From: Mesomycoplasma ovipneumoniae
GTDB lineage: Bacteria > Bacillota_I > Bacilli_A > Mycoplasmatales > Metamycoplasmataceae
Direction of reading: 5' to 3'
Length of the DNA stretch: 64,000 nucleotides
Assembly: GCF_038095975.1 (NCBI RefSeq)
Contig: NZ_CP146003.1
Location: 496,001-560,000, forward strand
Shown: in pieces, positions 36,455 to 48,728 of the stretch
Position numbering within the stretch: position 1 is the first letter of the stretch
Layout: each line of letters begins with the position of its first letter
Notes under the pieces: generated by a model
What the model saw: only the letters and a program-made list of their open reading frames with translations
The model's database searches: none
What the model was told of the DNA's origin: nothing
Position numbers and translations under genes: made by a program

Positions 36455-36622
36455 TTATAAAAAGCCGTCTATAAATGCTTGCTGGAAAAAATAAATAATT
36501 GCTCAAAAAGTTAGGGCAGTAAAGCCAAGACCGACAATGACTGATACTCAAATAAATGATGATTGTAATTTAAGGCCGATTTTTTCCTTATTTTTTTTAA
36601 AAAAACTTTTCAATCTAGTCAT
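36455..36622 (-). CDS. Small single-helix membrane protein at the end of the ABC operon
   Basis: A 55-residue frame (MTRLKSFFKKNKEKIGLK...), read through two TGA(Trp). A basic N-terminus precedes one membrane helix (VSVIVGLGFTALTFWAIIYFF). The SD AAAAGGATAAAAT is good and the start is 3 nt after the permease stop. It may be a small accessory subunit of the importer; no homologue is recognised. Confidence 0.6.
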
Positions 36623-36625
36623 ATT

Positions 36626-37591
36626 TTATCCTTTTACAGTTGATCCTTGACGTGAGACTGCACTCATTATTCTCTTACGAAAGACAAAATAAGCAATAAA
36701 CATTGGCAGAATTGTTAAAATTGCACCGGCCATTCTGATGTTTTTAAAGTAGCCTCCGGGAATTTGGGCGGTCTCATCAGCGACTCCGACTTTTTGTAAG
36801 AGTCAAGTATTTAGCGTAGTTAGGTCAGCTGAATTAGACTGTAGTATTAAAAGTGGCCAAAGTGTTGAATTTCAGGCTGAAAAAGCAGTTAGAATTCCGA
36901 CAGTTCAAATTGTTGGCGATATCATCGGGGTGGCTACCTTAAAAAAATATCTAATCCCAGAACAACCATCGACCATTGAGGCTTCTTTAATTCGATCAGG
37001 AATTTCTTCAAAGGCATTTCGAAACATAAAACCAGAAAAAACAGAGGCAACAAATGGACTAGTCAAGGCAAAAATTGACTGGAAACCGTCATTTCACCCG
37101 AGCATTACCATAATTCGGTATTGGCCAATTAAAAGGGCAGTCTCAGGAAGAACTAAAATTGAAAGGAAAACTACCCAAGAAGCTTGTTTAAATTTTCACT
37201 TTCTTAGCGAAAAAGCATAGCCAAAAGTCATTGAGAAAAAAACTTTTGCAACCACAGAAATTAAAGTAACTAATATCGTGATTCCAAGAGCGGCAAAATA
37301 ACCTGACTGGGCAGCTTTGACAAAATTATCCCAGGCAAAATGGTTAGGCCAATAAACTGGAATTCGCGTGTCAAGAATTTGCTCTTCAGGTGAGAGGGAA
37401 TAGACCAACATAAAATAAAAAGGAAAAACAATTAGTATTCCAAAAAAGAAAAGCACGATAAATTTGAGTAAAAAGCTTGAAATTGCACTTGTGATATTCT
37501 TGTTGCGAACTTGCGAATTAATTGACTCTGTTAATTTAGCGGTTTTTTTGTCGCTAATATATTTTAGAATTTTTAATTTTATAATGAACAT
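36626..37591 (-). CDS. ABC importer permease, MalG/UgpE type
   Basis: A 321-residue permease with six likely membrane helices. The EAA loop is clear: KEASMVDGCSGIRYFF followed by KVATP, the coupling site for the ATPase. N-terminal membrane segment FIVLFFFGILIVFPFYFMLVYSLSP and C-terminal end MSAVSRQGSTVKG are typical of MalG/AraQ-type subunits. Start ATG 37591 has a GGAG SD and overlaps the partner permease by 38 nt. It corresponds in position to MG189. Substrate unknown; sugar-phosphate, nucleotide precursors or oligonucleotide breakdown products are possible in view of the neighbouring nuclease. Confidence 0.88.
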
Positions 37592-38564
37592 TTTTCTCCG
37601 TAATTTTGTCAGCTACTAAAAATATTGTGCTTAAAAACTTTTTGACAACAACTGAAAGGGCAATTCCAAAAACAAAAAGATAAATAGTTAGCGCTCCTGC
37701 CTGGGCAAAGTTAGGTGTTCCGCGCACATTTTTGTAAATATAGATCAGTAAAGTTGCACCTCCGTTACTAATTGCTTCAGTTTCGTTGGCAAAAATACCA
37801 ATTGGAAAGACCTTAATTCCGCCGATAATTCCGATTGTAATTAAAAAGTTAATTGTTTTTGAAACTGAAGGCAGTGTAATTTTGAAAAATTGACGAACTG
37901 GACTAGCTCCATCAATTGCCGCTGCTTTATAAAGTGTTGGATTAACTGAAAGCATTGCGGTGGTCAAAATTAGAACTTCAAAAGCAAGACTTCTTCAGAC
38001 TCCTGACATTAAAACAACTAAAAGTGCATTAAAAGATGAAGGATTTCCGGAATTTAGTCATCTTGTTGAAATCCCAAAAAGACGGTTAATAAAGCCAGTT
38101 TCACTATCAAAAATATAGGCAAAAGCAACTGAAACGGCAATTCCTGAGGTTACATAAGGTAAAAAAAACACTGTCTGTCAAAATCCACGGGCATATTTGC
38201 GGTGCAGCGAGGCAATTGTTGAGGCAATAATTAAACTAATTATTAGGCCAAGTGGTAGTGCTGCTATTGAATAAATGACAGAATTTCGAATTGCAATATG
38301 AAAATTAGTATCAAGAGTAATTAAATCAACAAAATTATCAAAACCAAATCGAGTATTTCCGGCAATATTAGGGTTAATTTCGATACTTAAAGACTTAGAA
38401 ATTGAGTATAAAAATGGCAAAAAAGTAAAAATAAAAATAACTAAAATTGAAGGCAAAAGTATTAAAAAAGGCTTTCAAAATGGTTGTTTTTGGTCTAGAA
38501 TTCCCAGTTCAAGATTAGTTTTTTTAATTCGCTGTTTTAGGAAATATCTACTAATTAAGTTCAT
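37554..38564 (-). CDS. ABC importer permease, MalF/UgpA type
   Basis: A 336-residue permease. A cytoplasmic N-terminal stretch precedes the first helix (FLILLPSILVIFIFTFLPFL). The EAA loop YKAAAIDGASPVRQFFKITLP is complete apart from the usual first Glu. The start 38564 overlaps the ATPase stop by 10 nt. Position and order correspond to MG188. It pairs with the permease that follows to form the membrane channel. Confidence 0.88.
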
Positions 38565-40741
38565 TGGATTCGCTCCCTTGTTTGATAATCAAATAGATGT
38601 AATTTTCCTGATTTAATACTGAATTTGACAATTTCGTCAATCTCATAGGCCGGTTTTTTACGCAAGATTATTGAAATTTGACCGATATTTTCAACATCAA
38701 TTTTGGCAAGAATATCTTTTCCGAGATATTCAATCACGCTAATTTTTCCTTGAAAATTACCAGCTTCATTTTCGACTAAATCTTCAGCTCTAATTCCGAC
38801 TCTTATTTTTTCATGCTGATAATCTTTTAGCAGTTCAAAAATTATTTGATTATCAACAATGACACTTTTTGTTTCTTTGTCATAAAAAGCATCAAAAATA
38901 TTCATCTCAGGAACACCTAAAAATGAGGCAACAAATTCATTTTTAGGATTATGATACAACTCAGTTGAAGTTCCAATTTGCTGAACATATCCAGTTGACA
39001 TACAAATAATTCGGTCCGAAATTGACATTGCCTCTTCTTGGTCGTGGGTAACAAAAACTGTTGTTATTCCGATTTCAGTTTGAATTTTTCGAATTCACTG
39101 ACGAGTCTGAACTCTTAGTTTGGCATCTAAGTTTGAAAGTGGCTCGTCCATTAGTAAAATATCAGGATGTCGAACAATTCCACGGGCAATTGCTACTCTT
39201 TGCTGTTGTCCACCAGAGAGTTTTGTTGGTTTTTTAGCTAAATTTTTAGTTATTTCAACCTTTTCGGCTGTACGTAAAACAGCACGATTTATTGCTTCTT
39301 TTATTGAAATATTATCATTTTGATACTCTTGATATTGCTTTAATTCTTGCTCGTTTAGTTTTGAAGTATTAAGGGAAAACTTATTAATTAAGTTTCTTTC
39401 ATAGTCTAAAAATAGTTTTAAAGTTTCCTTTTTGTAAGTTTTTGATTTAGTCTTAAGCGATTTTAAAAGCAACAAATTCGGTGAATGACGAGTATTTGTT
39501 TCAAGAAATTTCTTTGTAGTTTCACGGTAAGTATGCTCAAGATTTGCTAGTTTTCCTGAATTTTTAATTTGATTTTTTTCGTTTTCAATTTCAGTTTTAA
39601 ATCAAAGCTCTTTTTCTTTTTTTCGTTGATTGAAAGCCTCAATTTGTTCTTGATAATCTAATTTGAGTGATTCAGCATCTTTTAGACTTGTTTTATTAGA
39701 AAAATTTTTAAAACCTTGTTGAATTTTAGCCAGTTCAATTTTTGAATTACTAAGAAATTGTGCTTGCAATTTCTCAAGTTTTTCTAATTTTTCATATAAA
39801 AGTGCTTTTTGTTCTAAAAAGTTTTGCCTGGCGCGAACTAGTTCAGGAGCATTTTTTATTGCGTATTTTTCTTCCTGAATTTTGTTTTTATGAGCTTTTT
39901 TGTCGAGTTTTGCTTGTTTTTTAATTTTGTCAACTTTTAATTTATAAGCTTTTCGAAAAGTAATTGCCTGTTGGATTGGGCAAATTTCCCCTTCTTTTTT
40001 GCCAAAAATTTTTTTCCAAAAAGCTCAGAAAATTGATGCAGACTTGCCTAATTTTAAGAAATCAATCGTTAAATTTTTTATTTCAGCCTGTTTGTGAGCT
40101 TCAATTAAAAAATAATCGGTCTGAAGTTGATTTAAATTATGATAAATTTGTGTTTTAAGTTCGTTATAATCATGTTCTAATTGGCGGTAAATATCAAAAT
40201 AATCAAATAGTTTATTTTTGTAAATTTCTAGATCTTCGAGTGAAGCACCGTTTTTGGCAAGAACAATTGAATTAGCATTTACACGTGCAAGCATCGATTT
40301 TTCAAGTGCTTTTTGCTTCCATCTTGGGTCATTATGCAAAGAAAAAGCAATGTTTCCAAAAACATTTAAATGCGGATAGAGCGCATAATTTTGGAAAACA
40401 AGACCAATTTTACGTTGCTGAGGTGACTTTCGGGTTACATCATCACCATTAAAAATAATTTGACCTGAAGTTGGATTTAAAAGACCAGCAATTGCATTTA
40501 AAATTGTAGTTTTTCCTGAACCTGAAGGTCCTAAAAGTGTAACAAGTTCACCTTTGTAAATTTTAATATTTGCACTATCAACAGCAAGTGTTTCACCAAA
40601 GTCAATTGTTAAGTCTTTAATTTCAATTGCAGGGATTGAAAATTTCGATTTATAACGACTATTTGAGGCCTGCCGAATTTTTTTTAACTCGGATTCAAAG
40701 TTATTTTTTTCGATTTTTTTATTATCATCTGCTTTTTTCAT
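38555..40741 (-). CDS. ABC importer ATPase (MalK/UgpC type) with a ~300-residue coiled-coil insertion
   Basis: A 728-residue ATPase. Walker [12 protein letters not shown] (about residue 72) and Q-loop [12 protein letters not shown] are followed by about 300 residues of Lys/Glu/Gln-rich coiled coil. The fold then resumes with the signature [14 protein letters not shown], Walker [14 protein letters not shown], and the switch His in [12 protein letters not shown], with a C-terminal TOBE-like regulatory domain. Family members are normally ~370 residues; M. genitalium MG187 and M. pneumoniae homologues also have a large insertion here. ATG 40741 follows the nuclease stop by 1 nt; a GTG 18 nt upstream is possible. 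Confidence 0.9.
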
Positions 40742-40742
40742 A

Positions 40743-41690
40743 TTATTTATTATTTCCACTTTTTGTATCTTTTGAATTTTCTAACCTAAATTCATACCAG
40801 TCAACAACATTGTTATCTTTATTTTTTTCACCTAGAACTAAAAAGTCAGAAATTTTTGCAAGACCACGTGTTTTATAGATAGATTCAAGATTTTCATTAA
40901 GTGAAGATATGCTTGAATCTTTTAATTTTTCATAAATTCCGAACTTTTTATTAATGGAATTCTCAACTGCTGCTGCTTGTTTGATTGAATTATAATAATA
41001 AATTGTAGTCTGGTTAGTTATTCCCGAAAATCCTGATTGCAAAGTTGGAACCGCAAGTCCTGCTTTTGTTATTTCAACGCCATAAGATTTATAAAATCCA
41101 TTATGACCAAAAAATAAACTACCAACATAACGGTTAAAAGAACGCGCTGGACCTGTTTTTGGGTAGACAAAAAAAACTTCTGTGCCTACTGGCAACATTT
41201 TTTCGGCAAATCGAGTTGCTCGCTTGGCATATTCAGCCTCAAGTCCTTCGGTTTCTTTATAAGTTCCTGATATGGTCGTACCTACCTCAGGAGTGTCAAT
41301 GCTTTCAATTCTGACATTAAAAACAGGTTCAATTTTAGTTTCGCCAACAGATTTTAAGGTAGCTGTATCGCCATCAGTCCATTTTTGAATTGTAACTTTT
41401 TGGTGGTTAAAAAATTTTGAATCAGGCAAAATATCATCTTTAAATTTGAGCTTATCTTCTTCAGTTCAAGAATAATTTGGATTAAGAAATTTTGCAATGT
41501 CTTTGGCATATTGACTTTCTTTATCGTGCAAATCTAGCTCAGGATTTAGCCCAAAATCCTCTATTTTATAGTATTTTTGAGCCTGAAAGTAACCTTGAGC
41601 AGCGTGGTCTGTTGTACAAGAAGCAATAAAAAAAGGGATAAAAGTAAAATTTATACTAGCAAAAAACAGCTTTAAAAAGTTTCTTTTCAT
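40743..41690 (-). CDS. Surface thermonuclease-like lipoprotein (SNase family, MG186/mhp379 type)
   Basis: A 315-residue lipoprotein (lipobox FFIASC, Cys ~25) with a staphylococcal-nuclease fold: the beta strand VFNVRIESIDTPEVG (Arg and Asp/Glu of the active site), the helix YAKRATRFAEKML, and ARSFNRYVGSLFFG with the third-position Arg. It should degrade DNA/RNA outside the cell in a Ca-dependent way. The M. hyopneumoniae relative mhp379 and MG186 are known secreted nucleases next to the same importer. No good SD; it starts 17 nt after the upstream stop, so coupling is likely. Confidence 0.88.
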
Positions 41691-41707
41691 AAGACAAATT
41701 TATTAGA

Positions 41708-43837
41708 TTAATTTTTTTCTCTTCCAAATTCAGGTCCTAAATTTTGGCTCAAAGAGTTTAAAAAACTTTCAAAATTAGGAACAGTACCATTGGATGCCTT
41801 AAGTGATTGCATTTGCGCAACGGTTGAGTCTAAATTTGAACGAAATTTAGAGGATCTAGCATCAGCATTATCATAAACAAGTGAATATTTAGCTTTAGCT
41901 TGTTCGTTATTAAAGCGACTAAATTGCTCGAGCGCTAACTTTTGACCTTTGTTTTTTGGTTTAGAAACATCTGGACTTAGCGTTGATTTTAGCGTTAATA
42001 AATATGAAGTTGCTTTTGAAAAATACTCAACAGGAGTTATTTTTCCGAATTTGTCCCCAAAGTCAACTTTTTCAGTTAGGATTCAATTTACAAAAGCCTT
42101 AACAGCACGGTCTTCTTTTTCATTTGCGTGAATAAAAATTAAATCAGGGCCTTGGGCAGCAACGGCAGTAATTTTTGAATTATTGTCAAATTTGTGCGGT
42201 GCTGCTAAAATATCCATTTCATCTTCGTTAAGCGAACTTGAGGCTTCTGTTATTTCAACGCCATTGTACCCGGTAATTACAATTGGCTTAAATTTTTCTT
42301 CTTTATCAAGAACTTTGTATGATCCTTCAATGATTCCAGAAGGAACCTCATCTCGGTCAGTAAAATAAAACAACTCTTTTTTCGGGTTTTTTTCTAGAAG
42401 ACTTTTAATTTCAGCTAAAATTGATTGCTTAATTTTAACGGTGTCTTTACCATTAAGCGCCTTAACCTTAATTTCTTTTGAGATGTCTGCTAAATCTGAT
42501 TCCTTAATTACTGCTGAAAATCTTGCATTTGGGCTGTAAATATGTTCAACATTTTCGTGAGTAAAACTTACTTTGTAATTTTTGTCGTTTGCTCTTATAT
42601 AATTATGGTGAAATCCAGCTGTTGATCCAATTGAAAAAAGTTGTTGATGATTACGGAAATAAGTTGAATTATATTCACCAGGAGTTGTAAAATAAATTGA
42701 CTTATCAGCCATTCCTTTGGTAATCAGGTCATAAACTTGTTTTAAATTTTTGTATCTATCTGATTCAGGTTTTTTGAAAAATGATGTATAACTAATAAGA
42801 TTTTCTTTTCGATTTAAAACGGTAACTTCTTTAGATTTATCATTTTCTGACAAAGAACGTGAAAGCCCATAAATTAAAGTAGCTGCATTGTCAATCCCTA
42901 AAACTGATTTTGCCGCGGTTAGACTTGAGCCTTCAAGTGCTTTTGGAAAAGCTTTGACAATTCTTGAAGATAATTTCTGTAAATCACTAAAGTTTTCAAT
43001 GTCAGATTTTTTAAACTCATAACCAGAAAGTCCATCTGGGGTTGACGCATATTCTTTTCAAAGTTTTTGAATTTCAGCAACATCTTTAGTTTTTTCAGCA
43101 GCTAATTTAGTAAATTCTTCAAAAAAAGCTTTGTCTTCAGGTTTAATTTTTGCTGGATTAGTTGAGTCTTTTGTGGCTTGGTCAATAATTCAGCCAAATA
43201 AAACTTTATTTACATATAAACCTTCAGAAGATTTTCCAAATGGAAGAGTGTAGACTCCTTTTTCGTCAAGAAACGGAATTTCTGAGTTAATTTGCAAAAA
43301 GTCCTCAATTCCTTGCTCTTTTAGGAATTTTTTAGTAATTTTTTCATTTTCATCAGTTGGATCTTGATCTGATTTTAAATCAGTAACAATCGGAAATGTC
43401 ATTGAATATTTATTTACAATTGCCAATAAAGATGAATAATTTGTAACAATATTAGGTAATTTAAGTCGATCTTTTGTGTTTAAAAAAGTGTCAATTGAAT
43501 TAGATGCCCCTGAATACCCCCCTTGAAAGGATTGCTCTTTCATTTCTACAAAATCAGGTTTATCTTTTTGGGTTGTATTTCAAAGTTCGATAATTTTATT
43601 TAATGCTTTAATTTCATTTCCACTTGAAGAAAAATTGTGACCAAAAACTAACTTACCATCTTCAGGAGTGTCGAATGTAAATCCTCTAACTCCATTTGAA
43701 CCGGACACAACACCACAAGAAGCCATAATTCCAATTGGTGTTAAAACTGATAAAGAAGATAAGAAAATCCGACTAATTTTCTTTGCTATGTTATTTTTAT
43801 GCCTTAATTTTGTACCTTTTTTACTATGTGTGTTCAT
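41708..43837 (-). CDS. Large lipoprotein of the MG185/MG260 family (third of three)
   Basis: A 709-residue lipoprotein (signal peptide ending GIMASC). Family features seen in all three tandem copies: an N-terminal block with a GxxxGxTxK-like or LPFGKSSEGLYVNK segment (here GVYTLPFGKSSEGLYVNKV), and near the C-terminus the motif AAQGPDLIFIHANEKEDRAVKAFVNW. The family (Pfam Lipoprotein_X/Lipoprotein_10) resembles extracellular substrate-binding proteins and in M. genitalium lies directly before MG186-189. It is most likely the binding protein of the importer downstream. SD AAGGAG. Confidence 0.85.
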
Positions 43838-43855
43838 TTTTTTCTCCTTAGTATT

Positions 43856-46039
43856 TTATTTTTGTGTATTTTTTTCTGTTTTTAATTTAACTGATGCCCC
43901 AATATTCTCCTTTAGAATTCTAAGAAAAGTATTAAACTCAAGATTTAAATTCGGGTTGGCTAAAAACTGATTGTAAAGTTGAGAAACACTTCCTAGAGTT
44001 GCTTTTCGGAAAGTATTTGAGTCAATCCCGGCAGGTTCGGTAAAAACTCTATATTTTTCAGGGTTTTTCAGCTGATTTTGGAATTGTTCATAAGCAACTT
44101 TGAAAGCATTATTTTTTGCAAAAGCTGGATTTTGATCAAAATTTGATTCCAAATTTGCCTTAGTTGGATTTATGTTTGAAGCTGAAAATGCTAAAAAATC
44201 GCTCGGAGTTACAGTCATTTTTTTGTTATTTGGCCCGTCAAATTCAATTTTTTCCGAAATAAATCATTTAACAAAGTTAAGTGTGGCTTCATTTTCAACT
44301 TCATTATTGTAAAATCCGATCAAAGATGGGCCTTGGGACGTAACGATATTAAATTTATTTGATTCCTGTGTTTTTGAAGGTTCGTTGAGAAATTCTAACT
44401 CGTCTTCATTAAGTTTTTGGTGTGATTTTGAAAAAATAAAGGCATTTTCAGGTTGATTAAAGAGTTTAACTTTGTTTTTTGTTGATTCAACATAAAGTGA
44501 AGAGGTGTTTGAATCTTCTTTTGTTTTATCAGCAACTCACTTGTCAAAATCAGAATCAATTGCTAAAAAATTAAAACTGTTTAAATTAGTCTTTGATTTT
44601 ATAGCATTTTTTATTTTTTCAATTAAATCTTTGTCATCAGTTTTGCTTAAAGAAATTTCATTTTCTTTGACAGAAAATGCATCTGATTCATAAACATAAC
44701 CGGTCGAATTATCTAAAATTTGGTGAACTTTTGCAATTGCATTTGAAGGCATATTTTCTTCACTTACTATTTTTCAAATTTTAGATTTTGAGCCAACCGG
44801 GTAGTCAAAAGTTTTTTTATTAACTTTTAGACGTAAAAAATTTTGTCCTTGTTTTTCAAAGTTACGCGAATAATCACTTGTTGAAGTAATTGCAAAAACT
44901 AATTGGTGATTTTTTAAAAATTCGCTAGCTTTAGTTCTGCCGCTTGTTGGACCTAGTAATTTATTTTTTACTAAATCTGACAATATTTCATAGGCTTTTT
45001 TTGTATTTTGGTGATTTGTGCTTGATTCGTCAAAAAGATTTGTATAGTTGAGCGAGGCACCATCAAGATTTTTAAAATAACTTGACTTTTCATACTCACC
45101 ATCTGCCTGGGCAAATGCTACAAAAAAGAACAGTGCGGCTGTGTCATTTAGTCCGAGTAAAAAGTTAACTTTTTCAGTTTGACTACCTTTTTCGGCATCA
45201 GGGAACGATTTTCTAACTCGACTTAAAAAATCAATAAGGTCTTTGTAATTATTGAATTTTTCAAAACTAAAAGTATAGCCATCAAAACCGCCTTGATCTA
45301 AAGGAAAACTTTTGTACTCTCCTCAGACTTTTTTGATGTATTCAAGATCAGTTTTTTTTGGATCTAGATTTTCAACTCGTGTTTTGTCAGATTCGCTAAT
45401 TTTAAAATTAGGACTTGTTTTTGCTGATTCTAGTATGTATGATAAAACTGGTTTGTCGAGCAAAAGCGCCTTTGAAGTTTTTAGTATTGGTAAAAAAGCT
45501 AGTGTATTTTGGTCAATTCCAGGTACATTTTTTGTTTCTACCAGAAATCTTTCATCATAACTATTTTTAATAGTCTGGGCTAAATCGCTTTGGGAATTTA
45601 GATCCAAAATCATACCGTGTTTGTTCAAACTAGCTGCCAGAGCTGGGTAATTTAGTGTTAAATTTGGCAGTTTTTTTGTATCTTTAACTTGTAAAAATGT
45701 TGTTAAATTAGTTTGATCATCGATGTAATTTGCCGCGATATTTTCTAATTTTGCCGGTAAAAATCCTGCCTGTTTGTCTTTAACTTCGGATTTTTGGTTT
45801 CATTTTTCAAAAATTGCTTTTAGAGCTTGAGTTCGGGGATCTGTAAGTCCAAAAATTACGCGAAAATCGATTGTATTGTCATTTTCGGTTTCAAAATGAA
45901 GTGGATTGTCTTTTTGTGATTTTAATTCAGTGTGATTTGCATTTGAAAAACAGGATGTCAAAATAGCCAAAGAAGAAACCGGCCCTAAGCTAATTGCTGT
46001 TTTTAAAAATATTGACTTAAATTTGTTGATTTTTTCCAT
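43856..46039 (-). CDS. Large lipoprotein of the MG185/MG260 family (second of three)
   Basis: A 727-residue lipoprotein (lipobox SLAILTSC, Cys ~30). It shares with its neighbours the pattern LTLNYPALAASLNKHGMILDL, LNEDELEFLNEPSK and TSQGPSLIGFYNNEVENEA. It starts at ATG 46039 with only a weak SD, after a 346-bp leader that contains a promoter and a terminator-like hairpin. It ends 18 nt before the next lipoprotein. Probably a substrate-binding protein or diverged surface antigen of the same importer system. Confidence 0.85.
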
Positions 46040-46301
46040 TGTTGTTAAATTTCTTTTTTAATAAGAAGATTTGCAGTATCTGTAATTAGTGTTTATTTAT
46101 TTTTTAAAAGTGACTTTAATTTTTTAATTTTATTGTTCCAAATTGTTCTCCTGTTAGTTTTTAAAATAAAAAAGCACAACAATAAATTATCTTAATTTAC
46201 TTAGTCAAAACTTTAACAATTTAGACCAACTAACAATAAATAATTTCCAGTTGTGCTTAACATTTGAGATTATTATATAACTTTTTAGAAAAAATTAACA
46301 A
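46040..46301 (-). promoter_or_regulatory. Promoter and attenuator-like leader of the second lipoprotein gene
   Basis: TTGTTA-18 nt-TATAAT on the minus strand (46296-46301 / 46272-46277). Fifteen nt after the -10, an inverted repeat begins: AGCACAAC/GTTGTGCT plus an inner AAATTAT/ATAATTT (46257-46250, 46246-46240 / 46190-46184, 46180-46173), and T6ATTTT follows. A transcript from this promoter would meet an intrinsic terminator before the gene. Alternatively the hairpin only ends transcripts from the gene upstream. Confidence 0.55.
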
Positions 46302-46385
46302 AAATTACGTTTTTTTCTTAAATTTGTTGAATTTTTTTCAAATTAATTAAACTTTAATTTAAAAAAGTTAAGCTTTTACCCAAAA

Positions 46386-48539
46386 TTAACTCACGCTTGC
46401 TGAATTTAATTTTGTCTTCAGCGCTGTTAAAAATTTCTCAAAACTTGCCTGATCTTGGGATCCATCAGCAACAAGACGACCCATTTGGTTTAGGGTTGAT
46501 TTTACCTCAAGACGGATTAGCGCACTTCTTGAGTCAACTGGGTCCATATAAAATGAGTTGTGCTGCGGGTCATCATTAACGGTTTTAAAATTTTTAAATG
46601 CGGCTCTAAAAGAATTATTTTGCTGAAATTGTTCAGTATTAGACAAATTTTGGCCAAAAACTTGTTTTGTCGGTGCTAGATAATTTCCACGAAATGCAAC
46701 ATATTCACTCGGACTACCATGATATTTTGCCTCTCCAGATTGGCCTTGGTATGTAAAGTCTTGTTTGTGAGTTAGCATTCATTTTAGGAAATTTTTTGTT
46801 GCAATATCTTCTTCGGCATTTGAGTGAAAAGCGATTAAATCTGGACCTTGGTAAGTATAAATGCTTTTTGAATCACTGCTTGAATTTTTAATTGGCTCTT
46901 GGAGGAAAACAACTTCATTTTGGTTTAAGTGTTTATCCCCACCTGGATTTTCAACACTGGCATTTTTTAGTAAAAAAATGTCGTTTTTATCATTTTTATT
47001 TGTAAGATTAATTATTTCTGAGTCAGTATTTTTAATTTTTTCTTGGTAAAACTTAGAAAAATCTTCACCAAAAACTAAGTAAGATTGACGAGAATCTTTT
47101 GCATTAGCATCAACAAATTCCTTTACTTTTTTAGCTTGACTAGTGTCTTTAGGATCTAAATAAACATTTGAATCAGCATAAGTTGAACTTTTAGTCTCAT
47201 TTATTAACTGGCTAATTTGACTTGTTAAGACATTTTTTAGTTCATAAATTGCTTTTTGGGAATCTTTTTGGCCTGTACCTAGCTCACGAATTTGGTATGC
47301 TTGGATTTTTGAAGAAAATGGAATTTTTTCAGTTTTGCCATTTACTTGGAAAACAAAATTAGAATTTGACTTTACAAACCGGCGTTGATAATTACTTGTT
47401 GAGGAAATTGCCATGGCAAGTTGGTGATTATTCATCAAATTGTTGGCAAAACTTTCTTGGGAAAACCTTCCTGGATAAAAAATCGCATCTGATTTAAAAA
47501 GATCTAAAATTTGTTCATAATTTTTCTTTGTATTTTGATAACTTTGCGAATTTTTGTTAAATAATTTATCAAAACTAACTCGTTCTAATTCTTTTGATTT
47601 TTCCCTTGTTACCTCAAACATAAACTTAGAATAATCCCCGCCAGCGGAGCCAAAAATTTTGGCAAAAGCTAAATTTTCAATGTCATCAGTCCCAAAAGGA
47701 AAATCTCCTGTGCTAATGTCAGCTGGTTTTAATACAAATCCTTGTTTAATTCTTTTGGAAAAATCAAAAACTTTATCATAATATTTGAATGTCTCGTGGG
47801 AAAGTTCAAAATTCTGTCAAGGATTAGGATTTTTATCGTCAAAACTTCGCGGTGCTCAGAGCTTTTTAATATGTTCCATGTCTGAGTCTGGCAAAGAAAA
47901 CTGCTCAAAAAAACGTTTATCTTCCGGAGAATCTGCAATTTTAGCACCATTTTTCTTTGCATTTTCAATAATTCAGGCCATAACAGGTCCGTCTATAACT
48001 AAAGTCTGCGAAGATTTAACAAATGGAATTGTATAAATTCCTTTTTCATCAAGAGTTGCTATTTGAGTATTAGATTCGAGAAATTTTGGATGATAAGTAT
48101 CTTTTATAGCCTGGGCTAAATCTGGGAATTTGTTTAGATCTAAAAGCATTTTATGTTTAGCCGCACTTGCCGCAACAGCTGGATAATTTATTACAAGATT
48201 TAGGGTTTGATTTTTATCATTGGCAGAAAAAATTTGCTCGAATTTAGCAGCCATTACGGTGTAATCTTTGTCATAATTTGGAGTTAATTTAATTGGCAAA
48301 TACTCGCGATTATTTTGATCTTTAACTTCAGGTTTTTCATTTCAAAGTTTAACAACTTGTTCTAAGGCTTGAAATCTTGGCTGTTTTTCATTTCAACTTG
48401 TTACAAATTGAAGCTGCCCGTCATTATTTCCGTCAAATTTAAATTCCTTAGCATTCGTAGTGCCTAATGTACAGGATACTAAGGCCAATCCCGAGATAAG
48501 AACCGGTGAGAATAAAATTGGTTTTGCTAGTTTTTTCAT
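46386..48539 (-). CDS. Large lipoprotein of the MG185/MG260 family (first of three)
   Basis: A 717-residue lipoprotein (lipobox SGLALVSC, Cys ~23). Shared motifs: LVINYPAVAASAAKHKMLLDL, GIYTIPFVKSSQTLVIDGPV, LNQNEVVFLQEP and TYQGPDLIAFHSNAEEDIATKNFLKW. It is the first of three tandem paralogues on the minus strand and the farthest from the nuclease-importer genes; a promoter lies between it and the next copy, so it may be a separate unit. The three copies are clearly homologous yet strongly diverged, as expected for exposed antigens. Confidence 0.85.
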
Positions 48540-48586
48540 AGTTTTTTGATCCATCTTTTTTTTGTTTTTTGTTTTTAAAAATAAAA

Positions 48587-48680
48587 AATCACCTCAAAAA
48601 ATAAATTGTTTGAATTAAAACATGTTAATAAAAACAAACGGTAAATTTTTTGAGATGATTTTAAATTTGCCATTATTATA
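48587..48680 (-). promoter_or_regulatory. Promoter and attenuator-like leader of the first lipoprotein gene
   Basis: Minus-strand TGCTATAAT (-10 at 48675-48680). Again 15 nt downstream begins a long inverted repeat, AATCATCTCAAAAAAT pairing with ATTTTTTGAGGTGATT (48660-48645 / 48602-48587, one G-U pair), with an inner GTTTG/CAAAC, followed by TTTTTATTTTT. The geometry equals that of the leader at 46.2 kb although the stem sequence is different. Confidence 0.55.
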
Positions 48681-48728
48681 GCACAAAGTTTTCAAAAAGA
48701 AAAAAATTTTAAAATTTATTTTTAATGG

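Noticed and set aside
41949..42131. Plus-strand ORFs opposite the lipoprotein/ABC operon and other minus-strand genes
   Set aside because: They are antisense shadows of long, motif-bearing genes and lack SD sequences.
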